Origin: Ananas comosus
Lineage: Eukaryota; Streptophyta; Magnoliopsida; Poales; Bromeliaceae
DNA length: 64,000 nt
Reading direction: 5' to 3'
Assembly: GCF_001540865.1 (NCBI RefSeq)
Contig: NC_033632.1
Location: 9,038,049-9,102,048 of the forward strand
The notes beneath the pieces were generated by a model that worked only from the letters and a program-made list of their open reading frames with translations, ran no database searches and was not told where the DNA came from. Both the position numbers and the translations under genes were made by a program. Below are positions 45,743 to 56,905 of this stretch, piece after piece (position 1 is the first letter of the stretch; each line of letters opens with the position of its first letter).

Positions 45743-48730
45743 TTAAGATAATAAATCCCTGAGTTGGTTCCATTCGGCTGTAAGATTGGCTTGAGCAGTT
45801 TCAGCAGCTTTTCTTCGGCGTTTCATCAAGGGATGCACTTTGTAAAGCCGAGAAAGTTCTTCCTTTAGTCTCTTACCTTCTTCTTTTCTGGACTTCAAGT
45901 GATCTTGTAATTGAAGCCGACGCTCAGAAATATGGGCTACAGCCGATTTAGCTGCAGCCAATTCTTCTTCAAGAGTTAAAATGTGCTGATGCAGAGCCAA
46001 TTCTTGATCTGCTGAGACACGATCCTCACGGCTCACGTCAGTAATAGGAGCTACTATCTCAGGTATAGAATTCTTGAAATAATCAACACGGTGAAAGTGT
46101 TGATCCAAGGACAAAAGCTCGGCACCCAAAGATTGTTGCCAAGCCAAAAAAGAAGAAAGTTGGGATGATAGAATTTCTACAAAACATTTATTGGCAGAAG
46201 AAATATCTGACCGATCGGTCAAGTCAAGTAAAAGAGCACATAGCCGATCAAATTGCTCTGGATTTCGAGCCAAATATAGGAGACCTTGACTATATAATCG
46301 AAGACACTCATCAAATTGTTGTTGAGTGTCTGACGACATCACAGTAGTATTCGAGTCATCTCCTTCGTTAGAATTTGGGCTCGAAGTTAACAATGCATGA
46401 AGGGCAACAGACAGAGCATCATCAGGAGTAAGAGATGAAGCTCTAGGTGATAAAGCTTCAGGAGTCGAATGACGACCTGTTTCTCCAATATCTTTCTCCA
46501 GGGGTACAGCTGCATCTTCTTCCTCAATTGTTTTTGAAGATGGATTGGTGGTATTTGCTGGTAGCTTTGAGCCTATTTCTCGAGTAGTCCTTTTTCTCTC
46601 TTTCTCTTGCTTTTTCTCAAGGAGAACATCTCGACGAACTTGTCTACTGATCTGCGTCTTCAAAGAAGAAGCAAAACGGGCTCTTGAATTGTTCTCAGGA
46701 GAAGACTATTTTATTAAAAGAATGGTAAACAAGCTGAGAAAATAATACAAGTTAAAGTGGCCAATCAAATCGATATACCTCCATCTCAATAGGCTCATTA
46801 GTAACAGATTCTTGTCTTGAGACATCAGCCGAAGGCATTTCTTCGGCTCTTTTTTCGGGAACAGGGGCCGGTGGTGTTTCCTCCGTTTTTCTTTTTGATA
46901 CATTAGCGGCAGAAATACTTTCGGCTTGCTTGGAATGAGGCCTTTTAGCAACTGATTTACGCCGCTTTGGAGGCGGCGGAGGAGTAGATTGAGCTGTCTC
47001 AATCGGTCTTTTTTCTGAAACTGAGATCGATGGAGAAACTGGAATTGACTGCAGAAAAGAAAAAAAGGGAAACCAAAGGAAAACAAGTACTTGGAATGTT
47101 AAAAAGAAAAGTTAAAATAAAGGTAAGTACATTACAGAAGAAGAAGGCTTGGCATCAGAAATGTGATTGGAAGCTTCTTCTATTTCTTCTTTTGATGATG
47201 AGGCAGGAGTGTCAACTGAAACGAGTGGATGAATAGTTCTACGGAATGCCCGAAGAAGAGAAAGGTCGAGAATACGGTCAGTAAAATGATCCCAAATGGT
47301 AGCATAGCCGGTAAGAGCAACTCCTGTGTAGTTCGGTCTGAAGCTCACTAATTTAAAGAATTGACGAAGGCGATTTCCCATAGCCGAAATCTTATCAGCT
47401 TCGGCTATACCTTTAATAGGGGGTCGATGATCGGCTGTATTAGTTGTAAAAAATTTTTAGATGAAGCAGGAATCGGCTGAACAAATCCAAACTGGCGGGC
47501 CACATACTGAGGGGAATAAACTTCAGTGCTTGGTAATAGTTTCGAGCGCGATTTTAACCCCACATGAAGATCTCTCGGAGCCAAATAAGAGTACCATACC
47601 TCTGAGTACTCACTGGCGCGAGAAGAGGCCAATTCACTTTGGATAGCTTCAAACCGGGCAAGGAACCAGGAAGGACCAGTAAGACGGTCAGCAAAGGGAG
47701 CCCAGGAAATAGCCGATTCAGGACTCGGCTCATAAAAAGTTTTAAAATAAGTAAGAAAGTCAGAAGGTTGACCCGGAGTCATCGGCTGCGGACAGCCGAG
47801 AGCTAACCCATAAGAATCAAATTGGGCAACAGAAGTTGGATTAAAAGGAGATTGACATAAAGCGGAAATATAGAATTGCAAAAACATTTGGAGAAACCAG
47901 AAAACACCACAGCCAGAAATGATGGCAATACCATCTCCAGAAGGCAGTATTTTGATAGAATCAAAAATTTCTCTATAAACAAAGGCAAGAAAGTAAGGCC
48001 CTAGAGCTAATCTATCGCCGTTAGACAAACCAACGGCGATTGGAACAAAATCACGATTGATCTTCTGTGAACGAGTACAGAAGAAATTGTGACATAGCCA
48101 ATAAAGGAGGAATGCTGTATGTTCTTTCCTAGTGACAGGAGCAGGGGATTCACCTGCGAATTTGCAGATAAACTTGGAGTATGCCAAGTCATTGAGGTCT
48201 AAACGATCCTCAAAATCAGATACGCGGTCAGGATTATAAGACATAAAAACAGTAACACCATGAGGGCGCAAGCCAGTAATGGCAGCAACATCAAAAAGAG
48301 TGGGGGTAAGAGGTCCTCTTTTGAAAAGAAAAACATTAGAGGCAGAGGACCAAAAACACAAAGCGGCGGCTAGAAGAAGATTATCGGCAATAGGAGGATG
48401 CCGAGATAATTAGATGGCTTCATATATCCCAACCTCTCGCCAAAAGTCACCAAAGGCGGCTTCTACTCGATCTAACCAGGTTAAGTATGCCTCTGAGATA
48501 CTTGGCCAGGTTCGAAGACTCTTCCCTGTTGAAGCTGAAGAGTACCAAGACTGAAGGTGAATTGCTTTTCTCAGGGGAAGACCGTCGCCAGAAAAGAGTG
48601 AGTCAACAAGGGATGGCACTTCTGTAAGAGAAGGACCCAAAATAAATGGAGATGGGTCTGAGTCGACAAAGGGTTTAAGTATAGTATAATCCAGGGATGG
48701 ATGAGAAGAAAAAGGTGGAACCAGTGCCAT
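45743..48730 (-). pseudogene. Antisense gene of the Tat element with a plant mobile domain
   Basis: On the opposite strand, between pol and the 3' LTR, a gene-like structure of three exons can be read: 48,730-47,136, 47,048-46,779 and 46,705-45,743. Introns have GT/AG ends and phase 0, and exon 2 (90 codons) is stop-free. Exon 1 matches the plant mobile domain (PF10536) pattern: WLDRVEAAFGDFWREVGIYEAI, CFWSSASNVFLFKRGPLTPT, LFDVAAITGLRPHGV. Exon 2 is Pro/Lys-rich. Exon 3 ends in a long coiled coil. Lesions are TAA at 48,412-48,410 and a one-base frameshift near 47,410. Antisense additional frames are known from Tat elements; the function is unknown. Confidence 0.8.
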
Positions 48731-49231
48731 TATTCAAAAGAAAGAAAGATGAGAAAGGAGTTTCGATGGAAGAGACGAAGTGTTGTAAGAAACGAAGAAG
48801 AAGTAAAAGAAAGCGATGAAAATGAAAGATAAAAGTTGAAGAAGAAGGAAAGATGGCCGTCGTGTCGAAACGAATTCCGAGATCGGCTATAATGATGAAT
48901 AGACGGCGGTAATTAAATGACCTAATTAATGCCGTATGTAAGACAAAAATCGAGGGAGAAATCAGGGCCGTAAAGAAAAATGAACGGCCAAAATCCAATC
49001 GTATTCTGGGTGGAAAAGTGCTTGTCGTCAGCTACTGGAACAGAAGGTTTGAAATTAATTGGACCGAGAAATACGCCTCGGATCACGCTTTATCTTAAAG
49101 CGATGGCAGAATTTCGGCATAAGAGGAGACGAACAGTTGAGACAGAGCAACACTAGGAATTTGAAAAGTAATCATGCCTTGGAAGACGCCAGCTACCGAA
49201 GCATCGCTTCGAAAGCTGCCGAGGGGGCAAT
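48731..49231 (+). other. Region between the antisense gene start and the 3' LTR
   Basis: The region is AG-rich up to about 48,850, then mixed. It would contain the promoter of the antisense gene, but I recognise no clear TATA box. The polypurine tract of the sense element lies at its right end. Confidence 0.5.
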
Positions 49232-50018
49232 TGTTGGGCCGATTCGGCGTGGACAGCTGGCATGCCGGGTCTATGCAAAAGCCACAGTTTCGATATGCGC
49301 CGGGGGCATTAAGGGGAGCATGAACCGCGCTAGATCGAGGGAGTTACAGTAACAGCAAACGGTTGTAAGCGGTTCCGATCGGCTGGAAGTGGTCCGAAGA
49401 ATTAGGAAGTCTTGGCTGATCGTGGAAAAGGAGTAACTGATCAAAGGGCGACATATAAATAGGTCAATATTGCCCTAAAGGAAGAGGTCTTTGCCTCTGT
49501 GCACAAAAGACCGTTTTTATCGTCCACGCAATTTCCTACACTTTCTAGTAGTAGTTTACTTGTAATTTTTCTGCTTTTTCCTAGGAGTAGTTTTTTAAGT
49601 TAGATTTTTAGAGTCTGTCTGCCCCACGGGCATTACTCCGTTGTAAACTTCATATCTGCCTTCGTAATTCTCTCTCCAGTCAATTAATATAGAGGCATTC
49701 GGCTCTTCAAGCCGGCTAGTTTGTGTTATTTAGGCATTCGGCTTCTCAAGTTAATCATTTTCAGTTTTCTTTAGTCGTTTGGCTCATCGGCCGATCTCAA
49801 TCCTTGCTCGGTCAATACATTCGGCTCATACCAGCCGAACCGATTCAGCAGTAAAGGTTTTCAAACCCGGCTTGCTCGATCCCTCGTCAGCCGAATCGCT
49901 TGATCTGTCGAAGGGCGCAAACTTCGAGGGTCACCATCCGCAGCCGTTCCTCACCACAACGCGCTCCCCGAGGAGGATCTTTGATCGGGTCAAGGGTCGG
50001 GATTTTCGGTTACTAACA
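49232..50018 (+). repeat. 3' LTR of the Tat element (787 bp)
   Basis: It begins TGTTGGGCCGATTCGGCG and ends TTCGGTTACTAACA. The match to the 5' LTR is close, with a handful of substitutions and small indels such as CTGGCATGCCGGG against TGGCACGCCGTG. A TATAAATAG box lies near 49,454 and many copies of the word ATTCGGCT occur in the second half. Confidence 0.93.
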
Positions 50019-50040
50019 TATATATATATATATATATATA
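50019..50040. repeat. (TA)n tract
   Basis: A short TA microsatellite separates the Tat element from long-LTR copy C and provides target sites for both (TATAT and ATATA). Confidence 0.9.
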
Positions 50041-52255
50041 TGTAAGGACTGAGATTTTTACAGTGCAACTAAGCTCTTTGTTGATGATGTTTATGTGTGT
50101 AATTTAGTTACATAAGCACTCGTCAAGTTTCAGGAGAATATGAACTAGAATGGAGAAGTTACGCAATTATTAGTTTTCACTTGAAGTGAATAGTAACCCG
50201 GTTTTTCGGTGAAGCCACGGAGTAGAGTTGGCTTTCGGCGCGTATCGGACTCCGTTCATAGCGATCCAATAGCTCGTTTTGATTGGTTCAGCTATTCTGG
50301 AACCAATGGCACTGACGGATTTTAGATCTGACACACGGTTTTCGAGAAAAAGAGATTTTATCGAAAAGAGGGTTTGCCGTTCTTGCATAATGAGACTCCT
50401 CGTGCTCTGTGCTTGTGACCTGGGGTTAGGTGAGAGTTTTGACTCAGGTCTTAGAACAACGTTTCTTATTCGCTCGTGGTGAGCAAGTTGACGTTGTTGG
50501 ATAGTCGGAGTTTTTCATTTCAGTCTACGTAAATAGACTCTAGATTAAAGTGGTTGTCTCGTGACTTTTCTATGTGAACTTGCGACGTAGTCGAGTCGGT
50601 TACGGCTATGCGGACCAAGGTAGAGTGGACCTAAATTTCTGAATGTTGCTTAATTATCTCAGATTTGGTAATATTGGGATCAGATAATCCTTACAGCGGG
50701 ACTATTTTTGTCCGCAGATTATAGGATAATGTCAATCCCGGTGAGATTTTCGGGTCTAGGCGAGTGTCATAACTGCCGACGCCCAGGCCACTCTCTCTAC
50801 TTAGGGCACGAAAGCTATTGCGAGTGTCTCTACGGAGACGGTACTTAGACCTATTTGGGTTGCGACTGCAGTGGGGCTACTAGGGTGTAGCCTAGGGTTT
50901 GGTAGCGGTTGTTTAAGCGATTGCATTGTTAGTATTGCTTCCGCGGATCTTTGGGTAGTGTTGTGATGCCTACCTCTCTTCCTTGATTGCTGGTGAAATC
51001 AGCGGTTCGGATCTTTTGACCTTTACCTCGTTCATTCTTCCTACCAGAGTCGGATTAACACAGTTTTGGTGTCAGGTTTTCGTTGAGGCATTCATCGTAT
51101 GCGATTATTCTAACACCTAAATTGGTGTGTTGTGGGTTAGTTTGTTGTTGGTTATAGGCTTTGTCTTGATTCGAGAGACTTCAGGTTCTTGTAGGAATTC
51201 TCGGAGCTTTGACTATAGCTCGGTTGTGGTGCGGAAATCGGTTAGAGAAACCATTTCCAATAGCCTCAGTTTGTGTAGTTGGCGGCTTAGTGTCGCAAGT
51301 AGCTTTCAGATGTTGATAGTTATAGGACTCCCTGTGAGTCGGTTTAGGGTCGTTCTAATTTCGAATGTCGACTTGTAAAGTTGATGGTTCGACAGTATTG
51401 GTTGTGAACTCGTGGTTTCGTGAAGAGGTATCAGGTGGCTTGATACTTCGATATGTCACACTTCCAACTCATTGTTGGTAGTGGATCTTCGAATATTTCG
51501 CTTTTCTTTTGATAAGTATATTGGCTGCAGACAATATACTGTCGAAAGAGGGACGAAATATTACTACTTCCCGTTGGGACTTTTTGAAATCGAGTCGGTG
51601 CCTTCCGGGATAAGTCGTGGTCCCGGCAGGTCTCCTCGGTGCGATACGATTTCCGCGTATACGCCAGTTTGGTAAACCGCTTCTTGTGGGTTTTATTATG
51701 GGGTAGACTTTTAGGGTTTCTAATTGTGGGTTAGCAACAACTAACCGGTGCCCCTGTAGGTCCGTTGAAATTTCTTTTGCAGTCAGGAGACAAACGCGAC
51801 ATCCTTACAGGTGGGTACTTCGATCCGACGTTGGTACAGTGGTGCACGCTCGGTGATGGTTTCTTACCCTTGCTCTTTTGTTATTACCCATGCATATATT
51901 ATATGTTGAGCTTTGCACTTCTATTGTTTACATTACACCACGTTGTTTGATTATACTCTACTCAGATGTTTCCATGCTTAGTATCATGTGTAGGAGTATA
52001 GTCTATCTGTATGTGATACCATGTTTTCTTGTTGCTCTACTTAGCTATTCTGCATACCCTGTTTCATATTTATAGTAGAGCGATTCCGTGATTATCTGTG
52101 AGATTAGCGATCTAGTCGGTCGATTCTAGTATTCAGTATTTGTGACCTATTCGGTGAGTTCCTCGACCTTTGTTGTCTGATGACCGTTGAGGTCGGTATA
52201 CCCTGAGGGGTGGGATTGTCGGTTAGTTGCCGACGGATGATTATACTTTACTCAT

Positions 52256-52430
52256 ATCCTATACTTGTGACGTGATTGGTCGAGTTTCATATCGTATACT
52301 TGTGACATGATCGGTCGAGTTTCATATCCTATACTTGTGACATGATTGGTCGAGTTTCATATCCTATACTTGTGATGTGATTGGTCGAGTTTCATATCCT
52401 ATACTTGTGACGTGATTGGTCGAGTTTCAT
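52256..52430 (+). repeat. Five tandem copies of a 35-bp unit in copy C
   Basis: The unit ATCCTATACTTGTGACATGA plus TTGGTCGAGTTTCAT is repeated five times with one to four differences per copy. The 35-bp period equals that of the diverged array in copy B, so periodic repeats at this site are an old property of the family. Confidence 0.9.
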
Positions 52431-53689
52431 ATCCTAGTTGATCTGAGTGGTCAGTTCTTGTGGTTCATTGAGTAGTATTTGCATATGTTTGAGAGGATGT
52501 CGATGTTGTCCCATCCTAGTTGACCTGAGTGGTCGGTTCTTGTGCTTCTTTACAGTTGACGACCTATGCGGTCGATGGGCCCTGGGGGGCAGGATTGTCG
52601 GCTGGTTGCCGACGGTTGATCATTGAGCATATTGCATTGATCGCCCGATACTCGGCGCATTTCACGAACACCGGCGGTCTGATCCACAGCAAGGAGTGTT
52701 CTTTTCCGGAAAAGTGGTTGAATGGTGACAACCGGTGAGCCCTAGAGGGGTTATATGCACTGGAGAGTGGTAGTGGCATTGGCTTGAGGTCTGCGGTGCT
52801 GACCAAGAGAGCATTGGTTTTAGATTGGGTACTTTTGGACTGATTGTCCCGTTGACGCATACGCCTATAGTAGCAGTTGTTGCATGCATACTTACAGTTC
52901 TTTCTATATACTTGTCTTGCTACTATAGTTTGATACCCAGGTATGTTTTATATTCTTCTTACAGTAGCGGTAGTCGTTCTTATACATTCTGTTCATGTAT
53001 TATTGTTGCTACTGTATTTAGTATATCTGCTCATTACCTTACATCTCTTTCGTTTACTATTGTTCCTACTGTATTTCCACTGACCCGTGTTGTTGTATAG
53101 CTCTTCCCGATCCGGTGAGTACTCCTCGTCTTCTTCAGCTTGCGGTACCCACTGGGAGGGGAGACATGTTTACATGTTCTCACCTCCCCCACTATTTTTC
53201 AGGTATCGCGGGCGATAAGTAGTGGGACGAGACGTGAGGTACTTGTGTAGCGGTCGATAGAGCTTCCGACCCAGGTTATTTCGGTATAGTTATTACCCTT
53301 ATTATTTCAGTTGTTATAGCTTAGATAGTTATATGGTTCAGTATTTTTATTACATTTGAAAATATGGATTTTCGTGAATGTAATAAACGAATTTCTGGAT
53401 TTTGCAAAATAAAAGGTTTTCTACCCCTCGTGGTAGCGTTTTTAAAGAATAAAGGTTTCCGTGTAGGAAACAGTTTTCAAAAGGTTTTCTGTGGATTTTG
53501 CATCTTAGTATTTCAAAACCTGTTTCTGTGGTTGGAAATATTTTAACTGATAGATGTGAATTTATGTTTAAATATTGAATATATAAATGTAAACATGTGA
53601 TGTGAATGGTGCATGAATATATAATCGTTGGTTATTTGTATGTTCATTTAGTTGTGGTTGTACCTGGGTTACTTATTGTACTTGTGTGA

Positions 53690-53751
53690 CGCCGTGTAAA
53701 TACAGGGGAGACTCTGTCCGTGTGAACAGTGGATTCCCTGTGTTTGTGGCG
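53690..53751 (+). ncRNA. Predicted conserved stem-loop in the LTR, copy C
   Basis: CGCC pairs with GGCG and TAAATACAGGG pairs with CCCTGTGTTTG, using two G-U pairs where copy B has regular pairs. The inner CTGT/ACAG stem is kept. Confidence 0.55.
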
Positions 53752-53856
53752 GATCTGGCATACTCTGGGGTCAGGCTTTTCAAAAAAAAAAAAAAAAAAA
53801 ATTTCAGATGCTTTTCTGCCTATGTTTTAAACAAAAAGGGACCCCGGGCGGTGACA

Positions 53857-53953
53857 ATATATATAATATTATATATATATATATAATATACTATATTATA
53901 TATATATATATATATATACTATATAATATTATATAATATATATATATATATAT
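53857..53953. repeat. (TA)n-rich low-complexity tract
   Basis: About 97 bp of TA repeats with interspersed AATATTATA words. It separates copy C from the first foldback element. Confidence 0.9.
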
Positions 53954-54794
53954 GAGTCCGACTACTATACTTTTATGAGTATTGGCTCTTATACTCATAA
54001 CTTTTCACACTTAGATTTATTCCATGATAATTTTCAACCATTAGATCATAACTATTCAACCAACTACCACTCAACCCTAGGGGACCACTATCATTCTAAG
54101 GGCTTTGTTTGGTTCATCCATTTTGGATATGGAATGGAATCGTTTGATCAAATCTGGTTAATTTTGTTTGGTTCGCATAGAATCGGTTTGGGATTCCTAT
54201 TCTGGACTGGAATGGGAATGGCCCATTAGCCTTCACTTCCGGTCTTCAGGCCCGGATTGAAGATTTCATTCCGGAAGCCACTAAGTCTTGAAGCCTAATG
54301 TGACCATCTCACCGTTCGTTCTCTTCACCCCTTTCTCATCAAAAAAAAAAAAAACTATCATCTCTCAAAACCCTATCCCTAGCCCACATCAATAAAAGTT
54401 TTTAAAAATAAATTTGATATTTTTTTGGAAAACTTATTAGAGAATAGTATTATATTTTTCATAAATTTTAAATAATATAAATTTATATTTGAGAGTAAAA
54501 TTAGTATTATAGTATCCTATAATTTGTTTAGTTTATACGAACCAAATAATGAAATGTGAATAACTCATTCTAATTCCCAATCCACAAATAAACCAAACGT
54601 TTTGGGGGAGTGGGCCATTCCAATTACCATTCCAATTCATTCCCATTCCATTATCCATTCCAATTCCACCCTTAAACCAAACAAGCCCTAAATAGGGACC
54701 ACTATCGCCCTAACCACACATCCCATCAATTAACGGTTGAAAATTTATGAGTACAAGGGGGTCTATACTCATAAGAGAATAGCAGTGCTAGCGT
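53954..54794. mobile_element. Foldback element M5, split by a Tourist-like MITE
   Basis: The left end GAGTCCGACTACTATACTTTTATGAGTA...ATACTCATAAC is mirrored by the right end TTATGAGTACAAGG...ATACTCATAAGAGAATAGCAGTGCTAGC. Between them lies a 589-bp MITE. TA repeats flank both sides. No reading frame is present. Confidence 0.7.
54100..54688. mobile_element. Tourist-like MITE (PIF/Harbinger type)
   Basis: The ends GGGCTTTGTTTGGTT and AACCAAACAAGCCC form terminal inverted repeats. The 3-bp target duplication TAA at 54,097-54,099 and 54,689-54,691 is typical of PIF/Harbinger elements. The sub-terminal regions are rich in GGAATGG and its complement. It is 589 bp long and non-coding. Confidence 0.75.
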
Positions 54795-54821
54795 GTATAT
54801 ATATATATATATATATATATA
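54795..54821. repeat. (TA)n tract
   Basis: A TA microsatellite lies between foldback elements M5 and M1. Confidence 0.9.
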
Positions 54822-55364
54822 GGCCATAGCTACTATACATTTATGAGTATTAGAGCCCTCGTACTCATAAGTTGTTTTCGATGATGGAGCTTCCGAATCG
54901 ACGATCCACTCCGTTAAATATGATCTAGAGTATTTGAAACTTCTAGAAAATAAATTTCGTAAATTTTCGAAATCATAATAAAGTCCATCAAGCGGGCATA
55001 AAATGAACGGTGAAAATCAAACGACGTCCTAAAAAAGGATGATCAAATCCTTCAATTCAAGATCGGAGTTATTGATTTTTATCTAGGTAGTGAATAAAAT
55101 TTTCTATCAAAAATTCAACAAATTCTGATTATTTTACACCGTTAAACTAGCAAGTATCCCATACCGGCCTTTAAAAATTGTCAAATTTGTGACCTCTTGA
55201 TCGTAAGGTAAATGATCTCGAAAAATTATCAAATTTGATTTCTAGAAGTTTTAAATGTTGTAAATAACGTTTAACGGTATGGATCGTCGATTCGAAAGCT
55301 CTATCATCGAAAACGATTTATGAGTACGAGAGCGATCGTACTGATAATAGTATAGTAGCTGGAC

Positions 55365-55366
<2 letters not shown>
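54822..55366. mobile_element. Foldback element M1 in (TA)n
   Basis: The left arm GGCCATAGCTACTATAC...TTTTCGATGATGGAGC...CGAATCGACGATCC is mirrored by the right arm ending GTATAGTAGCTGGACCC. It is about 545 bp, non-coding and bounded by TA repeats on both sides. An internal word (CCGTTAAATATGATCTAG) is shared with M2 and, in altered form, with M4. Confidence 0.8.

Positions 55367-55420
<54 letters not shown>
55367..55420. repeat. (TA)n tract
   Basis: A 50-bp TA microsatellite lies between M1 and M2. Confidence 0.9.
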
Positions 55421-55425
<5 letters not shown>

Positions 55426-55960
55426 GGCTACTATACTATCTATAGTACCGGAGCTCCGGTACTATAGTCTTGTTTTCGATCTTAGGGTGTTCAAATTAAC
55501 GATCCACACCGTTAAATATGATCTAGGGTATATGAAGTTCTTAAGAATAAAATTTTAGTTTTTTTTCGACATCGTTTACTTAGTAAATAAATTATGTCAA
55601 AATGGAAAGTGGAAATTGAATAATCTTTAAAATTTGAGTATAGGACTTTTAAATTCAAGATCAAGAATGTTAACCTTAATCTAGATAGTTTAAAGTATTT
55701 TCTATCAAAATTTGAAGATATTTAGATTCTTCTACACCGTTAAACTCCAAACTCGTCATAGTAGCCATTGAAAATTGACAATTTTAAAATGGTTTGATCA
55801 TAAAGTAAACTATGTCGAAAAAATATAAAATTTTATTTCTAAAAATAATACCCTAGATCAGTTTTAACGATGTGGATCATTGATTTGAACATCCTAAGAT
55901 AAAAAACGAGACTATAGTACCGGAGCCCCGGTACTATAGATAGTATAGGAGACTAGCTCT
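55421..55960. mobile_element. Foldback element M2 in (TA)n
   Basis: The left arm AGGCTACTATACTATCTATAG...GTTTTCGATCTTAGG is mirrored by the right arm CCTAAGATAAAAAACGAG...CTATAGATAGTATAGGAG. Each arm also carries a small palindrome (GTACCGGAGCTCCGGTAC on the left). It is about 540 bp and non-coding. Confidence 0.8.
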
Positions 55961-55973
55961 ATATATATATAGA

Positions 55974-56218
55974 GTAGAGCTACTATGCTATCGGAAGTAT
56001 AGAGGATCTGGTGCTTTCGATTTTTTGGCCCTTAGATCAACCCTTTTAATCATTTTTAACCTTTGGATTAATACTATTAACCTGTGGGGACCACTCAACC
56101 ATAGGGGTACTACTCAACCCTTGGGGAACCGCAATCGTCTCAACCGTATAATTTTTGATCCAATGAAAAAAATTGAAAGCATTAGATCCTCTATGCTTCT
56201 GATAGTATTGTAGCTCTA
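55974..56218. mobile_element. Foldback element M3 (245 bp)
   Basis: AGAGCTACTATGCTATCGGA on the left is mirrored by TCTGATAGTATTGTAGCTCT on the right, with further matching sequence (AGAGGATCT, TGCTTTC). A short TATATATA tract precedes it and CA/TA repeats follow. Confidence 0.8.
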
Positions 56219-56227
56219 CACACGCAT

Positions 56228-56276
<49 letters not shown>

Positions 56277-56292
56277 GAGACTTATACACATC

Positions 56293-56330
<38 letters not shown>
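56219..56330. repeat. Compound microsatellite (CA)n (TA)n (GA)n
   Basis: Runs of CA, then TA, then GA follow each other between M3 and M4. Confidence 0.92.
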
Positions 56331-56333
<3 letters not shown>

Positions 56334-56863
56334 CTGGTATGCTTCTGAAGCACGGAGCCCTCCGTGCTTCCAGGTTGTTTTCGATGTTCGGACTTTCGAA
56401 TCGACGATCGGCTCCGTTAGAGTTGATCTAGAGTATTTGAGTACCTAGAAAATAAATTTTGTGATTTTTCGATATCATTTTGCCTAGTGATCGAAGGGGC
56501 TCAAAATCAATAATTTTAATGGCCGTGATGAGCCGTTTGCAAGCTTAACGTGTAGAAATATCCAAATCATATGAAATTTTGATAGAAATTCTTTATACCA
56601 TATAAAACAAGATCAGTAATTTGATCTAAAATTTTAATGTCATATCATCATATTTTGTAAGATTTTTATTTTTAGTCGTTGATTTTGAGCCACTTCGATT
56701 ACTAGGCAAATGATATCGAAAAATCGTAAAATTTATTTTCTAGATATTTCAAATATTTTAGATCAAGTCTAATGGAGCCGATCGTTGATTCGAAAGTCCG
56801 AACATCGAAAACAACTTGGAAGCACGGAGAGCTCCGTGCTTCAGAAGCATACAGAACGTCCTC

Positions 56864-56864
<1 letters not shown>
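56331..56864. mobile_element. Foldback element M4
   Basis: The left arm TATGCTTCTGAAGCACGGAG...TTTTCGATGTTCGGACTTTCG is mirrored by the right arm CGAAAGTCCGAACATCGAAAA...TCCGTGCTTCAGAAGCATA. A (GA)n tract lies on the left and a (TA)n tract on the right. It shares the word order around CGAATCGACGATC with M1. Confidence 0.8.

Positions 56865-56905
<41 letters not shown>

Larger units (their letters stand above)
37219..50018 (+). mobile_element. Tat-lineage Ty3-gypsy LTR retrotransposon with an antisense gene
   Basis: LTRs at 37,219-38,331 (enlarged by a nested LTR and an assembly duplication) and 49,232-50,018 share starts (TGTTGGGCCGATTCGGCG) and ends (TTCGGTTACTAACA). The flanks carry TATAT on both sides. 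Internal order is primer-binding site, gag, protease, reverse transcriptase, RNase H, a second RNase H and integrase, followed by about 3 kb with an antisense gene and then a polypurine tract (AGGGGGCA near 49,222). A second RNase H and an extra antisense reading frame are established features of the Tat lineage. Many stops make the copy non-autonomous, yet the LTRs are very similar. Confidence 0.93.
50041..53856 (+). mobile_element. Long-LTR family copy C (3.8 kb, solo or chimeric)
   Basis: It starts TGTAAGGACTGAGATTTTTA, ends GGGACCCCGGGCGGTGACA and is flanked by ATATA, though the surroundings are TA-rich so the duplication is weak evidence. Its first 330 bp and last 2.2 kb match copies A and B. 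The section from about 50,370 to 51,590 does not resemble the GC-rich middle of A and B, and part of it resembles the leader downstream of copy B. It may therefore be a rearranged copy rather than a simple solo LTR. Confidence 0.75.

Noticed and set aside
56219..56330. Replication origin or matrix attachment signal in the compound microsatellite
   Set aside because: Simple CA/TA/GA repeats alone are not evidence for either.
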